This document shows, in pieces, positions 27,868 to 37,320 of a stretch of DNA of 64,000 nucleotides. Each line of letters starts with the position of its first letter. Position 1 is the stretch's first letter. Source of the DNA: Actinoplanes sp. L3-i22 (GTDB lineage Bacteria > Actinomycetota > Actinomycetes > Mycobacteriales > Micromonosporaceae); assembly GCF_019704555.1 (NCBI RefSeq), contig NZ_AP024745.1, forward strand, positions 2,228,001 to 2,292,000, read 5' to 3'. The notes below the pieces were generated by a model. It did not search any database, had not been told where the DNA came from, and was given only the letters and a program-made list of their open reading frames with translations. A program made the position numbers and the translations under genes.

Positions 27868-28488
27868 ATGTCGTCAAGCCCTTCTCCGTCACGGACACGT
27901 AAAACCGCGGAAGATCGCCGGGCGGAGATCGTCCGGGCGGCCGGCACCGTGGCGCTGGCCGAGGGGCTGGAGAGCATCACGCTCCGGCGGATCGCCGACG
28001 AGCTCGGCGTGCGACCGGGACTGATCAGCCACTACTTCCCGGTCGCCGAGGAACTGGTGGCCGAGGCGTTCGGCGCCACCGCGTCCGCCGAGCTCGACGA
28101 GCTCCTGCCCCCGTCGGACGACAGTCCGCTGGACCGGTTCCGGCGGTTCTTCGAAGCGTCCATCGGCGAGATGTTCGACGACGTGAGCCGGTTGTGGCTC
28201 AACGCCCGTCACCTGAGCCGGTACCGTCCGCTCCTGTTCGCCGAGGTCAACCGCCAGCAGGACAGCTGGAGCGCGCGGCTCACCGCGGTGATCGCGGACG
28301 GGCTGGCCGACGGTGGGTTCACCGCCGCGGACGCCTCGATCGCGGCCACCCGGATCCTGGTCGCGATCGACGGCGTGAGCACGTACGTCAATGTCGGTGC
28401 GATCCCGGCCGGCGCCGCGGAGTTCGCCGTGCTGACCGCCGAGCGCGAACTCGGCCTCCCGGCCGGGACCCTGGCCGGCGCCGGTTAG
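27868..28488 (+). CDS. TetR-family transcriptional regulator
   Basis: 206 residues from the ATG at 27868. N-terminal [45 protein letters not shown], the standard TetR_N pattern; the C-terminal domain resembles BetI-type TetR_C ([20 protein letters not shown]). It is divergent from the NCS1 permease and very likely represses it, with a nucleobase-like molecule as possible inducer. Confidence 0.88.
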   Translation: MSSSPSPSRTRKTAEDRRAEIVRAAGTVALAEGLESITLRRIADELGVRPGLISHYFPVAEELVAEAFGATASAELDELLPPSDDSPLDRFRRFFEASIGEMFDDVSRLWLNARHLSRYRPLLFAEVNRQQDSWSARLTAVIADGLADGGFTAADASIAATRILVAIDGVSTYVNVGAIPAGAAEFAVLTAERELGLPAGTLAGAG

Positions 28489-28682
28489 CCGCACCGCCGC
28501 GCCGGCTCACGGGCGCCCGGCCATGGCCGTACCCAAGCCGGTTGAGCAGCCCGGACGCGGCCGGAAGCGCGCCCTGGAAGGGTGACCAGCCGGCCGCCTC
28601 GCGGGATCCTGAGCCCGCGCGGAGGTGCAGCCCTCACCGGAAAGGATGTCCGCTCCGGGGGTTGATAAGTACTGTCGGGCTC

Positions 28683-30062
28683 ATGGGCGAACATTTCGAT
28701 CTTGTGGTGCTTGGTGCTGGTCCGGGGGGATATGTCGCGGCGATCCGCGGTGCGCAACTCGGACTCACCACCGCGATCATCGAGGACAAGTACTGGGGCG
28801 GCGTCTGCCTCAACGTGGGCTGCATCCCGTCGAAGGCGTTGCTGCGCAACGCGGAGCTCGCGCACATCTTCACCCACCAGGCGCAGACGTTCGGCATCGA
28901 GGGAAAGGTGACCTTCGATTTCGGGGCCGCCCACCAGCGCAGCCGCACCGTCGCCGACGGGCGGGTCAAGGGCGTGCACTTCCTGATGAAGAAGAACGGG
29001 ATCACCGAGATCCAGGGGCGCGGCGTCTTCACCGACGCGCACACGATCCAGGTCGGCGACCGCGCCGTCACGTTCGACAACTGCATCGTGGCGACCGGCG
29101 CGAGCACCCGGCTCATCCCCGGCACGTCGGTGACCGGCCGGGTCGTCACCTATGAGGAGCAGATCCTCGACCCGGCGCTGCCGGACAGCGTGATCATCGT
29201 GGGCGCCGGCGCGATCGGCGTCGAGTTCGCGTACGTGCTGCGCAACTACGGCGTCGACGTGACCATCGTGGAATTCCTCGACCGGATGCTGCCGCTCGAG
29301 GACGAGGACGTCTCCAAGGAGCTGCTCCGGCAGTACCGCAAGCTCGGCGTCGACGTCCGGGTCGGCACCAAGGTGGAGGCGATCGACGAGGGCGCCGACT
29401 CGGTCCGGGTCACCGTCTCGAAGAACGGCAGGACCGAGACGCTCGAGGCCGACAAGGTGCTCCAGGCGATCGGCTTCCAACCCAACACCCAGGGCTACGG
29501 CCTGGAGACCACCGGCGTGTCGGTTTCCGGCCGCGGCGCCATCGAGATCGACGATCATTGCCGTACGAACGTGGCCGGCATCTACGCGATCGGGGACGTC
29601 ACCGCGAAGCTGATGCTCGCGCACGCCGCCGAGGCGATGGGGGTGGTGGCCGCCGAGACGATCGCCGGGGCCGAGACGATGGCCCTGGACTATCGGATGA
29701 TCCCGCGCGCGACGTACTGCCAGCCGCAGGTGGCCAGCTTCGGCTGGACCGAGGCGCAGGCCCGGGAGCAGGGCTTCGACGTCAGGGTGGCGAAGTTCCC
29801 GTTCACCGCGAACGGCAAGGCGCACGGGCTCGGCGACGCGACCGGCTTCGTGAAGATCATCAGCGACGCGCAATACGGCGAGCTGCTCGGGGCGCACCTG
29901 ATCGGACCGGACGTGACCGAGCTGCTGCCCGAGCTGACCCTGGCCCAGCAGTGGGACCTGACCGTGCACGAGGTGGCGCGCAACGTGCACGCGCACCCGA
30001 CGCTCGGCGAGGCGGTCAAGGAGGCGATCCACGGGCTCGCCGGCCACATGATCAACTTCTGA
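28683..30062 (+). CDS. lpdA: Dihydrolipoyl dehydrogenase
   Basis: 459 residues from the ATG at 28683. FAD-binding [17 protein letters not shown] (about 11-27), redox disulfide [16 protein letters not shown] (Cys42, Cys47), NAD-binding [13 protein letters not shown], second FAD motif [15 protein letters not shown] and catalytic HAHPTLGE near the C-terminus. This E3 subunit re-oxidises lipoyl groups of the pyruvate and 2-oxoglutarate dehydrogenase complexes. No E1 or E2 gene is adjacent. The preceding 195 bp hold no gene. Confidence 0.93.
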   Translation: MGEHFDLVVLGAGPGGYVAAIRGAQLGLTTAIIEDKYWGGVCLNVGCIPSKALLRNAELAHIFTHQAQTFGIEGKVTFDFGAAHQRSRTVADGRVKGVHFLMKKNGITEIQGRGVFTDAHTIQVGDRAVTFDNCIVATGASTRLIPGTSVTGRVVTYEEQILDPALPDSVIIVGAGAIGVEFAYVLRNYGVDVTIVEFLDRMLPLEDEDVSKELLRQYRKLGVDVRVGTKVEAIDEGADSVRVTVSKNGRTETLEADKVLQAIGFQPNTQGYGLETTGVSVSGRGAIEIDDHCRTNVAGIYAIGDVTAKLMLAHAAEAMGVVAAETIAGAETMALDYRMIPRATYCQPQVASFGWTEAQAREQGFDVRVAKFPFTANGKAHGLGDATGFVKIISDAQYGELLGAHLIGPDVTELLPELTLAQQWDLTVHEVARNVHAHPTLGEAVKEAIHGLAGHMINF

Positions 30063-30151
30063 TTCGCGGTCGTCGGTACCGCGATCGCGGTATGCCGAAT
30101 ACCTGCCTGGGGATGACGACCGGCGCCCGATAGTCGGGAACGCTGGACCCC

Positions 30152-31219
30152 GTGACCCTGACCGCGGTGGATGCCCGGCCCGGCGCCCCCGCGAAACGGC
30201 CGGGGTGGCGGCGCCGGCTGGGCTACCTGCCGTTCGTGCTGGTCGCGGTCGTCGCGGTGGGCACCCTGCGGGACCGGCTGCCGGATCCGGGGGAGTTCCT
30301 CGGGGCGCTGCGCGCGGCCGACTGGCGCTGGGCGGTGGCGGCGCTCGTGGCCGGGGTGCTGTCCCAGTTCGCGTACGCCGAGCAGCAGCGCCGGCTGCTC
30401 GGCGCGCTCGGCGTGCGGGTGCCGCCGCGGCGGGCGGTGGCGATGACGTACGTCCGATCCGCCCTGAGCATGGCCCTGCCCGCCGGATCCGCGGCGTCCG
30501 CCGCCTACGCCTTCCAGGTGTACCGCCGGCACGGCGCCACGTCGGCGATCTCGGCGACCGCCACGCTGATCTCCACGGTCGTCACGGTCCTGTCGCTGAC
30601 GCTGCTGTACGCCGCGACCTGGTCCCCGGTCGCGACCGGAGCGGCCGCCCTGCTCGCCCTCCTGTACTGGATCTACCGGAGAGTCCGCGGCCCGGCCGGC
30701 TCCGCGCCTGCGCCGCTGACCGAATCCGACCACCCGCCGCACCCCGGCCGGCTCGCCGGGGTCCGGCGCGTGCTCGTCGCGCCGGCGACCCGGCTGCTGC
30801 GCCGGCCCTCGGTCGCCCAGGCGCTGCTCGACGCCCGGTCCGTCCCGCCCCGGACCTGGCTCGCCGTGGTCCTGGCCGGCGTGGTCAACTGGCTGCTGGA
30901 CATGTCCTGCCTGGTCCTCGCGGCCGCCGCGGTGCACGCCGGGATCGGCTGGAGCCGGCTGGCCCTGATCTACCTGGCGGTCCAGGTGGTCCGGCAGATC
31001 CCGCTCACCCCGGGCGGCATCGGCCTGATCGAGACCAGCATGCTGGCCGGCCTGATCGCCGACGGCGCCCCGCAGGCCACCGCCGCCGCGATCGTCCTGA
31101 TCTACCGCCTGATCTCGTTCTGGCTGATCCTGCCGGCCGGGCTGGCCGCCCACCTCACCCTCCGCCGGCCCCTTAGGGGCGATCGAACTGCTGGCGGACG
31201 GCGCCGAGACCGAGGGTGA
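30152..31219 (+). CDS. LPG-synthase-TM/UPF0104 (YbhN-type) membrane protein
   Basis: 355 residues from GTG 30152, with seven to eight membrane segments. The family region is seen in AALVAGVLSQFAYAEQQRRLL, VRSALSMALPAGSAASAAYAF and VVRQIPLTPGGIGLIETSML (the conserved P-GG-G-E motif). Proteins of this type are thought to be lipid or polyprenyl-glycan flippases, or the membrane half of lysyl-phosphatidylglycerol synthases; no synthase domain is fused here. The 3' end overlaps the convergent gene by 47 bp. Confidence 0.85.
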   Translation: MTLTAVDARPGAPAKRPGWRRRLGYLPFVLVAVVAVGTLRDRLPDPGEFLGALRAADWRWAVAALVAGVLSQFAYAEQQRRLLGALGVRVPPRRAVAMTYVRSALSMALPAGSAASAAYAFQVYRRHGATSAISATATLISTVVTVLSLTLLYAATWSPVATGAAALLALLYWIYRRVRGPAGSAPAPLTESDHPPHPGRLAGVRRVLVAPATRLLRRPSVAQALLDARSVPPRTWLAVVLAGVVNWLLDMSCLVLAAAAVHAGIGWSRLALIYLAVQVVRQIPLTPGGIGLIETSMLAGLIADGAPQATAAAIVLIYRLISFWLILPAGLAAHLTLRRPLRGDRTAGGRRRDRG

Positions 31220-31715
31220 GCGCCGGGCCGGGGAGGCCGGATTCCAGCCCGTACCGTCGGCCGGGGTTCTTCCGATCGACCAGGTCGCGCCAGAGCTCCG
31301 CGACCGGGTCGCCGGTCCCGGGCAGCGCGTGCCCGGCCGCCGACAGCAGGCGGGCCAGGTCGCTCTCCTGGCGGAGCCGCTGCTGCTCGAAGATCCGGCT
31401 CCACTGCAGCAGCGAGGTCGACCCCTCCACGGTGTCCGGCACCGTCTCGTCCAGCATCGGCAGCGGGTGGGCCGCCGCCCACGCCGCCAGCTGCGCCCCG
31501 GTCACCGCGCCGGGATCGCCGTCCGCGCTGCGCGCCAGCGCGTACGACAGCAGGGCCGTGGTCTCCACCAGCAGATGCTGCACCGGCACGAGCACGGGCG
31601 GATCGAGCCACCAGTGGTCCGCCTCGAGCAGGTCGGCGGCACGCCGGGTCGCCGCCCGCCACCAGCCGTCATCGCCGGCGGCCAGGGCGTCGGTGTAGGA
31701 CCACAAGAAGGTCAC
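31173..31715 (-). CDS. Hypothetical protein
   Basis: 180 residues, acidic, rich in Trp in its first third (WWRAATRRAADLLEADHWWLDPP). No family was recognised. The 5' region faces the DUF2975 gene across a divergent gap carrying a promoter and two operator palindromes. Coding character follows from codon use and the absence of a better frame. Confidence 0.6.
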   Translation of the reverse strand: MTFLWSYTDALAAGDDGWWRAATRRAADLLEADHWWLDPPVLVPVQHLLVETTALLSYALARSADGDPGAVTGAQLAAWAAAHPLPMLDETVPDTVEGSTSLLQWSRIFEQQRLRQESDLARLLSAAGHALPGTGDPVAELWRDLVDRKNPGRRYGLESGLPGPALTLGLGAVRQQFDRP

Positions 31716-31786
31716 ACACTGTGCCTATCAGCGGCGTTTGACACGAGTCAATCGCGGTCGTTCCGGTGGGTGACACCCGTGGGCAC

Positions 31787-31835
31787 TTGACAGTCCACGA
31801 TGGCTTATCGATTATCGATGTATCGAAAAACGATA
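31787..31835 (+). promoter_or_regulatory. Promoter with two overlapping ATCGAT/TATCG palindromic operators
   Basis: TTGACA (31787-31792) and GATTAT (31810-31815) are 17 bp apart. ATCGATTATCGAT (31807-31819) is a 13-bp palindrome over the -10; TATCGAAAAACGATA (31821-31835) is a 15-bp perfect dyad at the start of transcription. TATCG occurs three times in direct order (31806, 31813, 31821). The second gene of this operon is an XRE-type regulator, so autoregulation is likely. Confidence 0.8.
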
Positions 31836-31847
31836 AGGGGGTACGTC

Positions 31848-32375
31848 GTGAAGACCGAACCGCTCACCGAGTTCCACCGCGTCCTGCTGATCGCCGCCCT
31901 CGGGTCCGCGAGCGTCTGCGTCTTCGGCGTCGCCGACACCCTGACCCGCGGCGCGGTCGTGGTCAGCCCCGGCGCCACGTCCGCGGACGTGGTCGTCGCC
32001 GACCCGAGCGGGGCCCAGCTGGCGCTCTCCGCGGCGGCCGGCCTGCCGACCTGTCTGCTGGCCACGGCGATGCTGGTGCTGCTCTACCGGCTGGTCGGCG
32101 CGGCCCGGCGCGGGGATCCACTGTTCAGTGCCCGGACGGTCGGCAAACTCCGTACCGTCGGATGGATTTTGCTCGTCGGCGGCCCGGCGGCGAGCGCGCT
32201 GGAGTTCCTGGCGCGGTTCGCCCTGAGCGGCACCGTCGGCCCGGGCGGCAACTACGCCGAGTTCGACCCGGCCCGGGTGGCGATCTGGATGGTGACCGGT
32301 TTCGGCCTGCTCGCGGTCGGCGAGATCGTCCGCCGCGGCCAGGACCTGCGCGCCGAGCTGGACGAGGTGATCTGA
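31848..32375 (+). CDS. DUF2975-family membrane protein
   Basis: 175 residues from GTG 31848 (AAGGGGG upstream). Four membrane helices, with LVGAARRGDPLFSARTVGKLRTVGWILL, the loop typical of DUF2975. Such proteins are regularly paired with a small XRE regulator, as here: the next gene starts within the last base of this stop codon. The function is unknown; they are often proposed to be membrane partners of the regulator. Confidence 0.85.
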   Translation: MKTEPLTEFHRVLLIAALGSASVCVFGVADTLTRGAVVVSPGATSADVVVADPSGAQLALSAAAGLPTCLLATAMLVLLYRLVGAARRGDPLFSARTVGKLRTVGWILLVGGPAASALEFLARFALSGTVGPGGNYAEFDPARVAIWMVTGFGLLAVGEIVRRGQDLRAELDEVI

Positions 32376-32602
32376 TGCCGCCGGAGGAGGAGCACCGCGT
32401 CGAGGTCCACATCGACAAGCTGGCCGCCGACCGGGGGCTGACCCTGACCGAGCTCGCCGATCGGGTCGGCATCACCCTGGCCAACCTGTCGGTGCTGAAG
32501 AACGGGCGGGCCCGGGCGATCCGGTTCAGCACGCTGACCGCCCTGTGCGACGCCCTGCAATGTCAGCCCGCCGACCTCTTCACCGTCCGCACCCCGTCCT
32601 GA
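32375..32602 (+). CDS. Small XRE/HTH_26 (YozG-like) regulator
   Basis: 75 residues, TGATG overlap with the preceding gene. Cro/CI helix-turn-helix: VHIDKLAADRGLTLTELADR, VGITLANLSVLKNGRARAIR, then STLTALCDALQCQPADLF, the standard YozG-type sequence. It probably binds the palindromes at its own promoter. Its 3' end is duplicated 49 bp downstream. Confidence 0.9.
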   Translation: MPPEEEHRVEVHIDKLAADRGLTLTELADRVGITLANLSVLKNGRARAIRFSTLTALCDALQCQPADLFTVRTPS

Positions 32603-32668
32603 CCGGCAGCGTCAGTCCGCTGGCCTTTTCGCCGTCCGCATCCCGTCCTGGCCGGCGGCGTCAGTCCG
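32583..32668. repeat. Direct repeat of 37 bp (period 49) at convergent gene ends
   Basis: CCGTCCGCACCCCGTCCTGA and the following bases at 32583-32619 recur at 32632-32668 with three mismatches. The first copy covers the XRE stop codon; the second covers the stop codon of the convergent hypothetical gene. Its 49-bp period equals that of the repeats downstream of the Rdx gene. Confidence 0.8.
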
Positions 32669-33563
32669 GGTCGGTGGCTCGTTCGTTCGCGTGCCGGCGC
32701 GCCTCCTGCTCGGCCCAGCCGGGCACGGCGCCCGCGGCGAGCCAGGCTTCGAGGCCGGTCAGGTCGACGGTCCAGGCCGCTTCCGGCTCGGCCGCCGCGT
32801 GGTCCAGGAAGACCCGCTCGGCGCGGCGGGCCAGGGCGAGCACGTCGACGCCGGGCCGATGCAGGGAGCTCCACACCTCGGCCTCCATGGCGAGCGCGGC
32901 GGTCTCCCAGGCCGGCACCGGTGAACCGCCGTCGCCCCGGCGAAGCGCCGCGATCCGGGCGTCGTACGCGGGACTGACGTACCTCTCGAAGTCGGCGAAC
33001 GGCGACTGATCCATCGGCAGCGCGTGCGGGAGCACCCGGCCGATCCGGGTCAGGCCGGCCGCCTTCACGACCTCGAACCACCGGTCGTCGGCCCGGGTCC
33101 GGGCGTCGTCATCGTGCTGGCCGAGCAGCTCGCGCAGCCGCCCGGAGTCGGCCCGCAGCCCGGCCGCCGCCGACCACGCGACCAGCTCCGCGGCGACCTC
33201 GCCGGGATCGCGCTCGACCGGTTCGGCCCGGTCGCGCCGCGTGTGCCGGTAGCCGCAGGGCCGGTCGGAGTTCCACAGGTGGGTCGGCGGGCCGGGCTGC
33301 CCGGGGAGCGCGGCGCACAGCACCGCGCAGTGGCCGTCGCTGACATACGCGGCCAGCACCGGGTGACCGGTCGACGCGGCGAGTGCGGCCGCCGGCCCGG
33401 CCAGGTCCGGCGGGTCGTCGGAGCCGCCGGTCTCGAGCATCTGCCAGCCGTCGTGGAGATTCCGCAGCCACTGATGCCGGTGCCCGAACCCGGCGATGCC
33501 GTCCGCGTCGATCAGCGTGCCGCGCGACCGCGCGACCACGATCGTTCCCCAGTAGCCGCCCAT
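32661..33563 (-). CDS. Hypothetical protein
   Basis: 300 residues from the ATG at 33563, which overlaps the stop of the DUF2079 gene by one base, indicating co-translation. Start MGGYWGTIVVARS; a central region reads LAAYVSDGHCAVLCAA. No family was recognised. Upstream open sequence in this frame is antisense to the DUF2079 gene and was excluded. Confidence 0.7.
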   Translation of the reverse strand: MGGYWGTIVVARSRGTLIDADGIAGFGHRHQWLRNLHDGWQMLETGGSDDPPDLAGPAAALAASTGHPVLAAYVSDGHCAVLCAALPGQPGPPTHLWNSDRPCGYRHTRRDRAEPVERDPGEVAAELVAWSAAAGLRADSGRLRELLGQHDDDARTRADDRWFEVVKAAGLTRIGRVLPHALPMDQSPFADFERYVSPAYDARIAALRRGDGGSPVPAWETAALAMEAEVWSSLHRPGVDVLALARRAERVFLDHAAAEPEAAWTVDLTGLEAWLAAGAVPGWAEQEARRHANERATDPD

Positions 33564-34960
33564 CAGGGGAGGGTACTGCGGTGGAAGATGATGACGCCGC
33601 TGGTCCGCAGCACGACCCGGTATCCGTAACCCGGTAAGCGGTCGAGGGCGGCAGCCATCGTCACGGGCGCCGCCATGGAGGTGTCCGGCGGGTTGCTGAC
33701 GGCGATCCACTCGGGTCGGACGCCGGCCCGCGGGTACGCGGGGAAGAAGTAGACGGTGCGGCGGGAGGCGAGCTGCGGCGCCAGCCGGTTGTCGGCGGCG
33801 ACCCGGGCGTTGTCCGGTATGTGGGCCAGCGCCAGGCGTACCTGCCGGGCCTCGGCGTCGGTGGCCCAGACGCCCGGGCTCAGCAGGCCGCGTAGTGGCA
33901 GGGGCGTCAGCAGCGTCGCGGCAACGGCGATCACGCAGGTGGCGTGGATTGCTACCAGCGCCCGGCGCCGGGTCCCCGTCGTGGTGAGCGCGTCGAGGAA
34001 CGCCACGAACACGATCGGCATCAGGACGGCGCTGTACTGGAAGCCGGTGCCCCAGTAGAGCGGATTCGTCGACCAGAACCGCCAGGCGAGGGTCGGTAAG
34101 ACGGCGAGGAGCAGCGGGGAGCGTAGTGCTAGGAACAGCGTCGGCGCGACCAGCCACAGCAGGGTGTGCAGCTTGATGACGGGCAGGACCAGACGGTGCA
34201 GCGGGTCCTGGCCGTCGAGGGCCGCGCTTTCGGCGTACGGGTAGACGTGGGCGGGATTCAGCGCCGGCAGGATCGCGCCGACGATCACCAGGCCCGAGCA
34301 GATCGCGATCAGGCTCATCGCCGTGCCGAGGCGTCGCCGGCCGTGCAGCGCCACCAGCAGGCCGATGACCGCTACGGTCGCCGCCAGGTCCTCCTTCACC
34401 GCGATGAGCGGCAATGCCCACGCGGCGGCGGCGCGGAAGCGCCGTTCGACGAGCGCGGTCAGGCCGAACGCCAGCAGCGGAACGGCGAAGGCGACCTCGT
34501 GGAAGTCGAAATCGACAGTCGACTGCAAACCCCAGGACAGCCCGTACGCCAGGCCGGCGCTCACCGCGGCCCCCCGGCCCGCGATGCGGACGGCGAGCCG
34601 GGTGATCGGTATCGACGACGCGGCGATCAGGGCGGCCTGTGCCACCAGGAGGGTGATCGGGCTCGGGAACAGCCGGTACAGCGGGGCGAGCACCACGAGG
34701 ACGGGATGGAAGTGGTCGCCCAGCAGGTTGAATCCGGGTGCCTTGATCGTCGCCTCAGGGGCGCCGAGGTGGGCGTAGCCGCGTACCGCCTGTTCGAAGA
34801 TGCCCAGGTCGTATCCGCTGGTCTTCAGCTCCAGATGTCGATGTATCGACCAGCAGGCGTAGGCCAGGAACAGCGCGGCGGCCGGCAGATACGGCACCGC
34901 GGCGGAGCGGGGTGCGGCCTGCGCGGTGGCAGCCTGGGAACGGACAGCGGTGGCGGACAT
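33563..34960 (-). CDS. DUF2079-family multi-pass membrane protein
   Basis: 465 residues with about 9-10 membrane helices. The N-terminal periplasmic loop carries the DUF2079 signature (SGYDLGIFEQAVRGYAHLG...GFNLLGDHFHPVL), followed by DFDFHEVAFAVPLLAFGL. These proteins are related to GT-C glycosyltransferases, but activity is unproven. A two-component system lies directly upstream on the same strand, with CTGAA repeats in between, so it is a candidate regulon member. Confidence 0.85.
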   Translation of the reverse strand: MSATAVRSQAATAQAAPRSAAVPYLPAAALFLAYACWSIHRHLELKTSGYDLGIFEQAVRGYAHLGAPEATIKAPGFNLLGDHFHPVLVVLAPLYRLFPSPITLLVAQAALIAASSIPITRLAVRIAGRGAAVSAGLAYGLSWGLQSTVDFDFHEVAFAVPLLAFGLTALVERRFRAAAAWALPLIAVKEDLAATVAVIGLLVALHGRRRLGTAMSLIAICSGLVIVGAILPALNPAHVYPYAESAALDGQDPLHRLVLPVIKLHTLLWLVAPTLFLALRSPLLLAVLPTLAWRFWSTNPLYWGTGFQYSAVLMPIVFVAFLDALTTTGTRRRALVAIHATCVIAVAATLLTPLPLRGLLSPGVWATDAEARQVRLALAHIPDNARVAADNRLAPQLASRRTVYFFPAYPRAGVRPEWIAVSNPPDTSMAAPVTMAAALDRLPGYGYRVVLRTSGVIIFHRSTLP

Positions 34961-34984
34961 GGGAGCGAGATTCGAGCGTGGGGC

Positions 34985-35021
34985 CTGAACCGCCGCTGAA
35001 GTGACCTGAAGACGTTTCAGG
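34985..35021 (-). promoter_or_regulatory. CTGAA direct repeats and CTGAA-N5-TTCAG dyad before DUF2079 gene
   Basis: CTGAA starts at 34985, 34996 and 35006 (11 and 10 bp apart, one helical turn), and the last pairs with TTCAG at 35016-35020. This spacing is typical of OmpR-family binding. A related dyad lies upstream of the response regulator gene (37196-37211). It lies between the kinase 3' end and the DUF2079 start. Confidence 0.65.
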
Positions 35022-36492
35022 CATGCGGTGACTTCGGCAGCTCTGCGACGAGGCGGGCGCCGCTGGTGGCGTCGGCCGCGTACAGGCGACCTCCGTAGCG
35101 TTCGGCGATGTCCCGGGCGATCGCCAGGCCCAGACCGGCGCCCCCGTGGCGGCGATCGCGGGCCTCGTCGACACGAGCGAAGCGTTCAAAAACCCGTTCC
35201 CGGTCGGCTTGCGGGATGCCGGGGCCGTCGTCGTGGACCTCGACTCGAACGAGGCCGGGCTCGGGTTCCGTGACGGTCACGTCGATGCGCTCGCGCGCGT
35301 ACCGGGCGGCGTTGTCCAGAAGGTTCTTCAGCATTCTGCCCAGTTCTTCCTCGCGCCCGATGACCAGCGCGGGCCCATCGGCCACCACGGCGAACCGCTC
35401 GTCGGGCGGCACCCGGTAGCGCCGCTCACCGACCAGTTCCTCGGCGATCGCGGCTATGTCGACCGGCTTCCCGCGAGCCGGTGCCGTCCGTTCCAGGCGC
35501 GCGAGCAGCAGCAGGTCGTCGGTGAGCTGCTGCAGCCGCTCGGTTCCGGTGCGCAGCACCTCGGGGTCGACAGCGGCGCCGTGCGTGGCGGCGACCTCGG
35601 CGGCGTTGCGCAGGCCGGCGAGCGGGCTGCGCAGCTCGTGCGCCGCGTCGGCGACGAACCGGCGCTGCCGCTCGGCCGCGTCGGCGAGCCGGTCGAGGGT
35701 TTCATTCATGGTGGCGGCCAGCCGGGCGATCTCGTCGCCGGTACGCGGCTGGGGCACCCGGCTGCTCATGTCCGCGGCGGTGATGTGCGCCAGCTCGTCG
35801 CGCATCCGCTCGACCGGGCGCAGCGCGCGTCCGGCGGCCCACCAGGCGACCATGGCGACGAACAGGATGGCGGCAGGAAGACCGAGGCGCAGCCAGCGGT
35901 CGACCGGGGCCACGGCCGCCTCCGCGTCCAGCGGAGAGATGAGCAGGTAGACGGTCGCGCCCGAGGGGCTGACGTTGTAGGTCACCAGGGTGACCTCGCG
36001 ACCGTCGAGCTGCCCCGGTGCGCCGCTGCGGGCGGGTCGCAGGCGGACGTCGACGCGGCTGAAGAAGGACTCATCGAACTGTGGTGCGATCGCGGGGAAG
36101 GTCAGACCACTTTCCCGTACGTAGTAGGCCAGTTGATTCTGCGCCAGCAGCACTTTGCCGTGCTCGTCGACCACCGCGAAGCTGATCCCCATGCCGTAAT
36201 AGGGAAACTCGTACCACTCGTCGTATCTGCAGCGCGCGGGATCCTTCTCGATATTGCATTCCGCTCGGCTGGTGGCCAGCGCGCCCCCGTCCGCGTTGAG
36301 CCTTGCCGCAGGCGTGTCGTAGGTCGAGGCGATGGCGCGGGCCTGTGACTGCGCGGTCGCGACGGACCCCGTCACGCTGTTCGCGTGAATCACCTGGCGC
36401 AGCCAGAGCGCCCCGCCCCCGAGGCACAGTGCGGCCGCCAGCGCCGCCGCGGCCGCGGCCCGAACCCGGACCGGCAGCTGCGGCCTAGGCAC
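35017..36492 (-). CDS. Sensor histidine kinase
   Basis: 491 residues: membrane helix (about 10-35), extracytoplasmic sensor with paired Cys (CNIEKDPARCRYDEWYEF), second helix (about 205-230), HAMP, then HisKA with the phospho-acceptor in FVADAAHELRSPLAGL (His285) and HATPase with NLLDNAARYA, VEVHDDGPGIP, GLGLAIARDIAERYGG. The cognate regulator gene overlaps its start by 8 bp. The input signal is unknown. Confidence 0.93.
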   Translation of the reverse strand: MPRPQLPVRVRAAAAAALAAALCLGGGALWLRQVIHANSVTGSVATAQSQARAIASTYDTPAARLNADGGALATSRAECNIEKDPARCRYDEWYEFPYYGMGISFAVVDEHGKVLLAQNQLAYYVRESGLTFPAIAPQFDESFFSRVDVRLRPARSGAPGQLDGREVTLVTYNVSPSGATVYLLISPLDAEAAVAPVDRWLRLGLPAAILFVAMVAWWAAGRALRPVERMRDELAHITAADMSSRVPQPRTGDEIARLAATMNETLDRLADAAERQRRFVADAAHELRSPLAGLRNAAEVAATHGAAVDPEVLRTGTERLQQLTDDLLLLARLERTAPARGKPVDIAAIAEELVGERRYRVPPDERFAVVADGPALVIGREEELGRMLKNLLDNAARYARERIDVTVTEPEPGLVRVEVHDDGPGIPQADRERVFERFARVDEARDRRHGGAGLGLAIARDIAERYGGRLYAADATSGARLVAELPKSPHA

Positions 36493-37162
36493 GGGCGTCG
36501 ACCAGTCGGTAGCCGGCGCCGCGGATCGTCTCGATGCTCAGCAGGCCGAACGGCACGTCGATCCGGCGACGCAGGGCCCGGATATAGACCTCGACGATGT
36601 TCACATCGCCGTCGTAGGCCGCATCCCACACCTCGTCCAGGATCTCCGCCTTGGTCACCACCGTGTTGGCCCGGCGCGCCAGGCAGGCCAGGACCGAGAA
36701 CTGTTTGGCGGTCAGGATGATCGGGGTCGGCCCGCGCGAACAGACCCGCTGCGCCTGGTCGACGACCAGATCACCGACCTTCAGGCGCGCCGGTCGGGGC
36801 TCACCACCCCGGCGCAGCAGGGCCCGTACGCGGGCCAGCAGGACGACGTACGAAAAGGGCTTCGTCAAATAGTCGTCCGCCCCGGTGTCCAGGGCCTCCG
36901 CCTCGTCGTACTCGCCGTCCTTGGCGGTCAGGACCAGCACCGGCGTACTCACCCGGGCCTCCCGTAGCCGGGCGCACACCTGATAGCCGTTCATCCTCGG
37001 CAGCATCAGATCCAAGATGATTGCTTGATAGCCCTCGCTCAGGGCCAGTTCGAGCCCGATGCTCCCGTCATGAGCCACATCGACGGTGTAGCCCTCCGCG
37101 GTCAGGCCGCGACGCAGGGACTCGGCCAGTTCACGCTCGTCTTCCACGATCAGCAGCCGCAC
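36485..37162 (-). CDS. OmpR-family response regulator
   Basis: 225 residues. Receiver with acidic [12 protein letters not shown], phospho-acceptor Asp51 ([15 protein letters not shown]) and Lys in [17 protein letters not shown]-terminal winged helix with [27 protein letters not shown] and [19 protein letters not shown]. It pairs with the overlapping kinase. A CTGAA-N6-TTCAG dyad lies 34 bp before the ATG and is a probable autoregulatory site. Confidence 0.94.
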   Translation of the reverse strand: MRLLIVEDERELAESLRRGLTAEGYTVDVAHDGSIGLELALSEGYQAIILDLMLPRMNGYQVCARLREARVSTPVLVLTAKDGEYDEAEALDTGADDYLTKPFSYVVLLARVRALLRRGGEPRPARLKVGDLVVDQAQRVCSRGPTPIILTAKQFSVLACLARRANTVVTKAEILDEVWDAAYDGDVNIVEVYIRALRRRIDVPFGLLSIETIRGAGYRLVDARA

Positions 37163-37195
37163 CGGGCCATCCTGCCAGCTTCCGGCCGCCCGAAC

Positions 37196-37211
37196 CTGAA
37201 GTCCTGTTCAG
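37196..37211 (-). promoter_or_regulatory. CTGAA-N6-TTCAG dyad upstream of the response regulator
   Basis: CTGAAGTCCTGTTCAG is a 5-bp-arm inverted repeat 34 bp upstream of the regulator ATG. The same half sites occur before the DUF2079 gene, which supports binding by this regulator. Confidence 0.6.
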
Positions 37212-37320
37212 CTTGCCGAGGCATGCGGACCTGCCGCGATCCGGCCACCGATCGACCTCCGGAGGTAACCCAGAGTCCGGCCCGGTCGCGGCGGCGTCAC
37301 GACGGGGCGCGGAGAACGCA

